Assembly: GCA_029856295.1 (NCBI GenBank) | Contig: JAHQWS010000011.1 | Span: forward strand, 1 to 11,024 | Reading direction: 5' to 3' | Length of the DNA: 11,024 nucleotides | Source: Promethearchaeia archaeon | GTDB lineage: Archaea > Asgardarchaeota > Lokiarchaeia > Sigyniarchaeales > SOKP01 | In this document: piece by piece, positions 6,449 through 11,024 of the stretch | Position numbering within the stretch: the first letter of the stretch is position 1 | Layout of the letters: each line of letters opens with the position of its first letter | Translations under genes and position numbers: made by a program | The notes under the pieces: model-generated | What the model was told of the DNA's origin: nothing | Databases searched by the model: none | Seen by the model: the letters and a program-made list of their open reading frames with translations, nothing else

Positions 6449-8482
6449 TTAATCCTCATCTTCCTCATCATCACTCCAGTCAACATCCACTACTTTTTTC
6501 TTATCATCTTTTTTCTTTTCTTCTGATTTATAAGAAGCTCCCCCAGCTCCACCTACATCTCCCATGCCTCCTGGAGGTACTCCACCCATATCACCCATGC
6601 CTCCTGGAGGTACTCCACCCATATCACCCATGCCACCGGCAGCTCTCTGGGCTTGTTCAGCAGCTTGTTGATATGCTTGGTCTTGAGCTTGAGTTTGATA
6701 AATTCTCTGTGAAAAGGAATACATAGATTTTTGAAGATTTTCAATTCCTAACTTAATTCTGTTGACATCATCACTTTTAACATCCTCTTCAAGTGCGGAA
6801 ATAGCATTTTCTATTTCTTGTCTTTCACTGTCTTGAATTTTATCTTTATTATCTTCCATCAATTTTCGAGTTTGATATATCATCGATTCTGCATTATTCT
6901 TAGCTTCGACTTTTTCTCTTGTTTTTTTATCCTCTTCCTCGAATTGCTCAGCATTTCTGATTTTTTCTTGAATTTCTTCTTCTTTTAGCCCTTTTGCTCC
7001 TGTGACTGTGATACCAGTCTCTTTACCAGTACCTAAATCTTTTGCAGTTACATGGACAATTCCATCTGCGTCAATTGAAAACTTAACTTCAATTTGGGGT
7101 ACATTTCTAGGAGCAGGGGGTATGCCAGTTAAATGAAACATTCCAAGAGAAATATTATCAGCTGCCATTGCTCTCTCTCCTTGTAATACATTAATAGTCA
7201 CTGCAGGCTGATTATCAGCTGCAGTACTAAAAACTTGTGCTTTCTCAGTAGGAATAGTCGAGTTTCGCTCTATTAATGGGGTAGATACCCCTCCTAAAGT
7301 CTCAACACCAAGAGTGAGTGGTGTAACATCCAATAATAATAAATCCTCAACTTCTCCAGCAATAACACCTCCTTGTATCGCCGCACCCAAAGCAACGCAT
7401 TCCATTGGATCTACTGAATGTTCCGGTTCTTTTCCAAAAAACTTCCTGAAACGCTCTTGAACTGAAGGCATTCGGGTTGGACCGCCGACTAGGAGTATTT
7501 TATCGATGTCTTTTATAGGTAATTTCGCATCGGACATAGCTCGTTGCATAATTGGGTCTAATCGCCTTAAAGTTGGCTCTATTAATTGCTCTAATTTTGC
7601 TCTTGTTAGTTCCATTTCCAAATGAACCGGGTTTCCTTCTTTTTGGCTGAGATATGGAAGATTTATAGTGGTTGATAAGGTTGTAGATAATTCAATTTTT
7701 GCTTTTTCAGCCCCATCCTTAATGCGAATCATTGCTTTTGAATCGTCTTTTAAATTAATGCCTTCTTTCTTTTCAAATTCAGCAGTAACCCAATTGATTA
7801 TCACATTATCCATATCTGTGCCACCTAATTGTGTATCACCAGCAGTTGACATAACTTCAACTACGCCTTCACCATACTCGATGATACTGATATCAAAGGT
7901 CCCGCCACCGAGGTCCAACACGCAAATCTTCATAAGCTTGTCCTTCGCTTGCTTATCTAAGCCATAGGCCAAACATGCTGCAGTAGGCTCATTTATCATT
8001 CGTACGACTTCCAACCCTGCAATTTCGCCAGCATCTTTAGTTGCGGTTCTTTGTGAATCATTAAAATACGCTGGAACGGTAATTACAGCCTTTTTAACCT
8101 CTTCTCCGAGGTATGAAGAAGCGTCGTTTTTTATTTTTTTCAGGATCATGGCAGAAATCTCTTCCGGACTAAATTCTTTCATCTCAGTACCGACTTTTAC
8201 CTTTGCCTTATACGATAATCCCATCTTTCTTTTAATTGCTGTTACAGTACCATCTGGGTTAGAAACGGCTTGTCTTCGTGCAGGCTCACCTACAATTTTC
8301 CGACCATTTTCGTCAAATGCTACGTAAGATGGAAAAGCTTTTCCTCCAAGAGTTCTTCCCTCAGCTGCGGGGATGATTTCAGGTTTACCTGTGGCACTCA
8401 TAACCGCACATGCACTATTTGAAGTACCTAAATCAATTCCAATTATCTTTTCCTTCTTCTTTGGTTTGTTCTCTTCACTCAT
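6449..8482 (-). CDS. dnaK: Chaperone protein DnaK (Hsp70)
   Basis: This is the ATP-driven Hsp70 chaperone that binds hydrophobic peptide segments, working with DnaJ and GrpE in the cytoplasm. In 677 residues it shows the phosphate-1 loop IGIDLGTSNSA (14-24), the VPAYFNDSQR segment (136-145), NEPTAACLAYG (164-174), phosphate-2 DLGGGTFD (190-197) and the adenosine motif LLVGGPTRMPS (330-340). The interdomain linker DLLLLDVTPLTLG (380-392) leads into the substrate-binding domain and helical lid (to about 600). The tail is longer than in E. coli (638 residues). It has a Gln/Ala-rich stretch, a Gly-Met-rich tandem repeat (616-650), a Lys-rich patch and a very acidic end DWSDDEEDED. The bacterial EEVD-like ending is absent. 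DnaK genes in archaea are generally regarded as acquired from bacteria. The gene is divergent from grpE across a 218-nt spacer with a palindrome. Confidence 0.98.
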   Translation of the reverse strand: MSEENKPKKKEKIIGIDLGTSNSACAVMSATGKPEIIPAAEGRTLGGKAFPSYVAFDENGRKIVGEPARRQAVSNPDGTVTAIKRKMGLSYKAKVKVGTEMKEFSPEEISAMILKKIKNDASSYLGEEVKKAVITVPAYFNDSQRTATKDAGEIAGLEVVRMINEPTAACLAYGLDKQAKDKLMKICVLDLGGGTFDISIIEYGEGVVEVMSTAGDTQLGGTDMDNVIINWVTAEFEKKEGINLKDDSKAMIRIKDGAEKAKIELSTTLSTTINLPYLSQKEGNPVHLEMELTRAKLEQLIEPTLRRLDPIMQRAMSDAKLPIKDIDKILLVGGPTRMPSVQERFRKFFGKEPEHSVDPMECVALGAAIQGGVIAGEVEDLLLLDVTPLTLGVETLGGVSTPLIERNSTIPTEKAQVFSTAADNQPAVTINVLQGERAMAADNISLGMFHLTGIPPAPRNVPQIEVKFSIDADGIVHVTAKDLGTGKETGITVTGAKGLKEEEIQEKIRNAEQFEEEDKKTREKVEAKNNAESMIYQTRKLMEDNKDKIQDSERQEIENAISALEEDVKSDDVNRIKLGIENLQKSMYSFSQRIYQTQAQDQAYQQAAEQAQRAAGGMGDMGGVPPGGMGDMGGVPPGGMGDVGGAGGASYKSEEKKKDDKKKVVDVDWSDDEEDED
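6561..6626 (-). repeat. Two 33-bp tandem repeats in the dnaK tail
   Basis: Two identical 33-bp units (6561-6593 and 6594-6626) are followed by the first 8 bases of a third, then divergence. Being a multiple of three, they add exact 11-residue copies of a G-G-M-G-D-M-G-G-V-P-P type unit to the DnaK C-terminal tail. Perfect identity suggests recent slippage or expansion, and copy number may vary between strains. Confidence 0.9.
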
Positions 8483-8596
8483 ACTTATAATTTCACTTTT
8501 TTCTAGGAATTAATGATTCATAATAAATTGATTATTTTAATATCGAGTTATTTCTCTTAAGATTATTAATATTCAATAACCATTAAATTTTTTTCG

Positions 8597-8632
8597 AATT
8601 TATGATTTAGAGATCTATATAAATCATAAATT
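8597..8632. repeat. 13-bp perfect inverted repeat, candidate operator
   Basis: The left arm AATTTATGATTTA (8597-8609) and right arm TAAATCATAAATT (8620-8632) are exact reverse complements separated by 10 nt (GAGATCTATA). Centre-to-centre spacing is 23 bp, about two helical turns, which suits a dimeric DNA-binding protein. The right arm overlaps the likely grpE TATA box, so binding could block transcription factor loading. An RNA hairpin is the alternative if the dnaK transcript or an upstream transcript passes through. Confidence 0.75.
8616..8624 (+). promoter_or_regulatory. TATA box candidate for grpE
   Basis: TATATAAAT lies 77-85 nt upstream of the first grpE ATG, giving a predicted start site near 8645-8650 and a leader of about 50-65 nt. 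It is embedded in the inverted repeat. Another AT-rich candidate near 8650-8662 is closer to the gene and cannot be excluded. Confidence 0.45.
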
Positions 8633-8700
8633 TTATTTTTTTTAAGATTATGTTAATATTATAGAATTAAGTTTTTATTGTACATTTTTATGAAATATAA

Positions 8701-9552
8701 ATGGTTTTGCTTATGACTAAAAAAAAAGAGAAGAAACAAGAAAACACGGAAAAAACTGAAGAAACCCCTCAAAAAGATTCGAATGACTCAGAGGAAGCAA
8801 ATCAAAATCAAGCGGAAATTGATATAGAACAAGAAATGACGCAACAAAAAGTAGAACTCCTTGAAGAGAAAGAGGGTGCCGGATTAACTTTAGAATATTT
8901 CTCAAAGGAAGAAGTAATTAAACAAATGAAAGAATTAGAAGAACGTGTTAAAGAAAAAGACGTACAAATTAAAGAGTTGAATGAATGGAAAGACAAGTTC
9001 ATGCGTCTGCAGGCTGAATTTGAGAATGCGCAAAAACGTTGGGATAAAAACCGACAATATTTAAAATCTCAATACACCGCTTCGGCGTTAAAAAAGGTCT
9101 TACCTCTTTATGATTCATTTAAAAAAGCGATTGAAAATGCCTCTGAGGATGACCAGATTAAGCAATTTTATAATCAATTTATGGGCATTTTAAAATTTAT
9201 GGGAGCAGAACCAATGCAAACTAAAATCAATGACTCTTTTGATTATAGTCAGCATGAAGCTTTAACTTCGATAGAAAAAGAGGATGTAGAGGAAAATCGT
9301 ATTTTAGATATTATCCAAGAAGGTTGGAAGTTTGATAAAGATGTGCTTCGATATGCAAAAATAGTTATTTCTAAAAAACCAAAACCTCCTGAGCCTGAAC
9401 CCGAACCCGAAGCAGAAATAGAAATTGAAACTGAATCAGAAGCAGCCTCAACAGGAGAAGAACAAAACAAAGAAAAGATAAAGGGAGAAGAATCTCCTAA
9501 AAAAAAAGAGAACAAAGATTCAGATTCAGATACCAATGAATATATTTCGTAA
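8701..9552 (+). CDS. grpE: GrpE, nucleotide exchange factor of DnaK
   Basis: GrpE releases ADP from DnaK and so resets the chaperone cycle. The 283-residue protein has a charged low-complexity N-terminus (1-65) and a long coiled-coil helix (about 68-118) with the family phrase FMRLQAEFENAQKR (100-113). The helical segment ALKKVLPLYDSFKKAIENA (129-147) corresponds to the LLPVLDNLERAL region of other GrpEs. The beta-domain (about 165-225) includes FDYSQHEAL (180-188) and ends GWKFDKDVLRYAKIVISK (208-225), matching the usual GY...R.LRPA.V.V ending. A further 58 residues (226-283) form a Pro/Glu-rich then Lys/Asp/Ser-rich acidic tail that ordinary GrpE proteins lack. Two starts are possible: ATG at 8701 or ATG at 8713 (giving MTKKKEKK). 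Neither has a clear ribosome binding site. It is divergent from dnaK, which completes the local dnaK-dnaJ-grpE set. Confidence 0.95.
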   Translation: MVLLMTKKKEKKQENTEKTEETPQKDSNDSEEANQNQAEIDIEQEMTQQKVELLEEKEGAGLTLEYFSKEEVIKQMKELEERVKEKDVQIKELNEWKDKFMRLQAEFENAQKRWDKNRQYLKSQYTASALKKVLPLYDSFKKAIENASEDDQIKQFYNQFMGILKFMGAEPMQTKINDSFDYSQHEALTSIEKEDVEENRILDIIQEGWKFDKDVLRYAKIVISKKPKPPEPEPEPEAEIEIETESEAASTGEEQNKEKIKGEESPKKKENKDSDSDTNEYIS

Positions 9553-9558
9553 TGCTCT

Positions 9559-9592
9559 TATTTTTTAATATAATCTAAAAAAATCTTTTTAG
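9559..9592 (+). terminator. T-run and small hairpin after grpE
   Basis: Just past the grpE stop there is a T-run (TTATTTTTTAA, about 9559-9568), then a perfect inverted repeat CTAAAAA-AATC-TTTTTAG (9575-9592). Either could end grpE transcription before the convergent pseudogene. The T-run is the more likely archaeal signal. Confidence 0.45.
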
Positions 9593-9622
9593 TGTTAACA
9601 TTAAAAAATTATAGTTAAGGTT

Positions 9623-10456
9623 TCATGGTAAACCGGCGCCCGGGAAATCCACTTCAATAATTTATATACGGCCATTTGTTCTTGAATTATTTGAAGTACA
9701 TATGAATAACTTTTTCCGACTTGGACCACCTAACATACAAGCATAAGCAGAATTCTCATCTTGGATTTTAATCCGATCAGAAACTTCACTTCCCTCTAAT
9801 ACTCTAAGAACTTCAGAAGTAGTAGGAGATGCTACCCATATCCCTCCCTCAGAATCCAAACACATCCCGTCGGGAACAGCGCCTCCCCTTAATCAAACCC
9901 ATATACGGCGATTAGTGAGAGAACCATCTTTTTCAATGTTAAAAGCAGTAAGACATGCACCCCAAGTTTCTCCTACTATAAGTGTGCTACCATTTGGCGT
10001 AATAACGGTCCCGTTTGGGAAAGCCATTTTATCGGCGACGATACGTGCTTGACCATCGAGTGCTACGAGTATGATCTCTGCCGGTTTAAATGGAGCATTT
10101 GTGCTAAAATCAAATCCGAAGTTTCCTATATATGCATTACCATGTTCATCTACAACCATATCATTACAATGGTATGTTGCTAAATTACTTATATCGGCAA
10201 CTTCTGTCAATCCATCAGGATCAAGTCGAAGTAAGCGTCTATCTTGCATTGACACAATTAACAACCTTCCTTGGGGATCCCACCCTAAACCGGAGGGATA
10301 ATTCTGCAATTCAACAATAATTTCAGCATTTCCTTCAAGATCAACAGTCATTACTTTACCTCCCCACATATCAGAAAACCAGAGTTTATTATCATACCAT
10401 CTAGGGCTTTCTGGAAATTTTAAACCCTTTAAAAGGATTTTAGTTTGTTTTTCTAT
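9623..10456 (-). pseudogene. SMP-30/gluconolactonase-like gene, inactivated by two in-frame stops
   Basis: Read in one uninterrupted frame on the - strand, this encodes an almost full-length SMP-30/gluconolactonase (LRE) beta-propeller, a family of metal-dependent lactone hydrolases. The N-terminal core KFPESPRWYDNKLWFSDMWG lies upstream of the first in-frame ATG (10367-10369), and no ATG, GTG or TTG precedes it back to the stop at 10502-10504. An ATA at 10454-10456 sits where an initiator would fit. A TGA at 9893-9895 interrupts NRRIWV*LRGGAVPDG, and a TAA at 9662-9664 interrupts NGRI*IIEVDFPGAGLP, a typical family ending. There is no frameshift. The predicted metal ligands survive: Glu in FPESPRW, Asn in HCND, Asn in FPNG, Asp in VPDG. 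The Asp lies beyond the TGA, so a truncated product would lack it. GC-rich patches (GGCGCCCGGG near 9635-9644) differ from the AT-rich surroundings and may indicate transfer. The two open pieces (9893-10369 and 9662-9865) should not be annotated as separate genes. Confidence 0.9.
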
Positions 10457-10519
10457 TTTTACACACCTTAATTTATCTATAAATTCTTTAACAATATGAT
10501 ATTATTTAGGGACATATAC

Positions 10520-10527
10520 TTTAAATA
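10520..10527 (+). promoter_or_regulatory. TATA box before the 25-codon ORF
   Basis: TTTAAATA ends 32 nt before the ATG at 10560, the same octamer and similar spacing as for the LRR gene. It sits in a near-symmetrical AT-rich context and could also have served the divergent SMP-30 pseudogene. Confidence 0.4.
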
Positions 10528-10559
10528 TTTAATAAGCTTATTCTTTTATAGTTTTAATT

Positions 10560-10637
10560 ATGATGTGTGAACTTATGGATAAGAAAAGATTTGAGATTGA
10601 CCCCAATTGGTATGAAAAGGAACCTCCTGAGCTTTAA
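10560..10637 (+). CDS. Possible 25-aa small protein
   Basis: A short frame encodes MMCELMDKKRFEIDPNWYEK followed by EPPEL and ends in TAA. The product is charged, with a Pro-Asn-Trp-Tyr centre and no recognisable domain. Support comes from a well-placed TATA box, non-repetitive codon use that stands out from the AT-rich flanks, and T-runs shortly after the stop (10680-10692). Three Mets near the beginning (codons 1, 2 and 6) leave the exact start open. It could instead be the leader of the following zinc-ribbon transcript or a chance frame. Confidence 0.35.
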   Translation: MMCELMDKKRFEIDPNWYEKEPPEL

Positions 10638-10813
10638 TTTAACCACTCAATAATAATACATAAAAAAGCTTAAAAAAATATTTTATTTTTTAGGCTTCTG
10701 TTTTATTCTGTTTAAAAATGACTTAAAAGCCAAAAATATATTTGGGTTAGTTCTAATATTAATATATTAGTTAATTAGATTAAAATAAAAAGACTGAAGG
10801 AGTAAAATAAAAA
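10638..10813. other. AT-rich leader region before terminal zinc-ribbon gene
   Basis: This stretch has no reading frame. It contains T-runs (10680-10692) that could end a short upstream transcript, then AT-rich candidates for a TATA box (around 10757-10770, ATTAATATATTAG) and the Shine-Dalgarno-like site of the next gene. Confidence 0.4.
10796..10802 (+). promoter_or_regulatory. Shine-Dalgarno-like site deciding a TTG start
   Basis: GAAGGAG ends 11 nt before TTG at 10814. Most genes in this window lack such a site, so its presence supports choosing this non-ATG start for the gene that follows. Confidence 0.5.
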
Positions 10814-11024
10814 TTGTCAGATGACCCTCAATTTCCTCCAATTCCCTCAATTTCTGAAAAATATTATAGAAAAGATAGGGAATTTGAGCGGAAATTTACG
10901 ATAATAAAGTGTGAAAGTTGTCAAGCCAAGTATGAGCGCCCTTTTAAACCAGGGGATTATACTTTTAAAAAGGTAACAGATGAGCCATGTGAAAAGTGTC
11001 AAAGAACGAAGCTTGATATCACTG
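10814..11024 (+). CDS. Zinc-ribbon protein, 3' end cut by window edge
   Basis: From a TTG start the frame stays open to the window edge (70 codons visible). The first 28 residues are a Pro-rich then charged leader (MSDDPQFPPIPSISEKYYRK...). A four-Cys zinc ribbon follows: KCESC (C33/C36), a beta-rich insert YERPFKPGDYTFKK, then PCEKC (C59/C62). Such ribbons usually bind one zinc and mediate contacts with protein or nucleic acid; the partner here is unknown. No ATG occurs in the frame before the ribbon, and GAAGGAG lies at good distance from the TTG, so I chose that start. The C-terminal part is outside the window, so the total length and any additional domains cannot be judged. Confidence 0.7.
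   Translation, partial: MSDDPQFPPIPSISEKYYRKDREFERKFTIIKCESCQAKYERPFKPGDYTFKKVTDEPCEKCQRTKLDIT

Larger units (their letters stand above)
8483..8700. promoter_or_regulatory. Divergent promoter region between dnaK and grpE
   Basis: This is a 218-nt AT-rich spacer between the diverging chaperone genes. The grpE side contains the TATA box and 13-bp inverted repeat listed separately. On the dnaK side, AT-rich candidates for a TATA element lie around 8525-8545 (- strand ATTAAAATAA), but none stands out. A small odd palindrome, ATGATTCAT, is at 8513-8521, close to the dnaK start, and shares the ATGATT core with the large inverted repeat. Confidence 0.65.

Noticed and set aside
6561..6634. CRISPR-like direct repeats
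   Set aside because: The units are contiguous without spacers, in frame within dnaK, and encode a protein repeat.
6442..6726. Open frame on the + strand opposite the dnaK tail (His/Pro/Leu-rich)
   Set aside because: It is a shadow of the repetitive Gly/Met-rich dnaK coding sequence, with no independent signals.
9249..9536. Ser/Gly-rich open frame opposite the grpE tail
   Set aside because: Low-complexity antisense of the acidic GrpE extension; not a gene.
9893..9895. In-frame TGA as a selenocysteine codon in the SMP-30-like gene
   Set aside because: The same frame also has an in-frame TAA and no initiator, and the position is not a known Cys/Sec catalytic site in this family. A pseudogene explains all three defects.

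Overview
The window is strongly AT-rich. Several genes have archaeal-type TATA boxes (TTTAAATA, TTTATAAATA, TATATAAAT) roughly 20-50 nt before the start codon, and most starts lack a clear Shine-Dalgarno sequence. Together with small zinc-ribbon proteins, a THEP1-family NTPase and a leucine-rich-repeat protein, this points to an archaeon. An Asgard (Lokiarchaeia-like) genome is plausible, but that is an inference from gene style and not proven here.

Layout from left to right. (1) 1-1226, + strand: an MFS transporter whose 5' end lies outside the window. (2) 1308-3181, - strand: a 38-residue zinc-ribbon protein, a THEP1-type P-loop NTPase, and a two-gene cassette made of a charged hypothetical protein and an upstream regulator-like protein that appears to combine a winged helix with a ribbon-helix-helix domain. 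(3) 3182-3805: an AT-rich spacer that ends in a decayed copy of the dnaJ 3' end. (4) 3806-5083, + strand: a leucine-rich-repeat protein with a helical N-terminal domain. (5) 5158-9552: a complete bacterial-type Hsp70 set. dnaJ and dnaK are on the - strand, each apparently with its own promoter, and grpE is divergent on the + strand. (6) 9623-10456, - strand: an SMP-30/gluconolactonase-like pseudogene with two in-frame stops and no start codon. (7) 10560-11024, + strand: a possible 25-codon small ORF and the beginning of a second zinc-ribbon gene that runs off the window.

The functional core is the DnaK-DnaJ-GrpE chaperone machine. DnaJ delivers substrates and stimulates ATP hydrolysis, DnaK binds substrates, and GrpE exchanges the nucleotide. 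The divergent dnaK/grpE spacer holds a perfect 13-bp inverted repeat (8597-8609 and 8620-8632). Its right arm overlaps the likely grpE TATA box, which makes it a good candidate operator for stress control.

The rest of the window looks like accessory or turnover territory: a dnaJ remnant beside an LRR gene, a near-full-length dead SMP-30 gene, and an unassigned two-gene DNA-binding cassette. I found no tRNA, rRNA, CRISPR array, insertion sequence or integrase. I do not see a demonstrably new multi-gene system. The best candidates for novelty are the winged-helix/RHH cassette (2266-3181) and the palindrome between dnaK and grpE.
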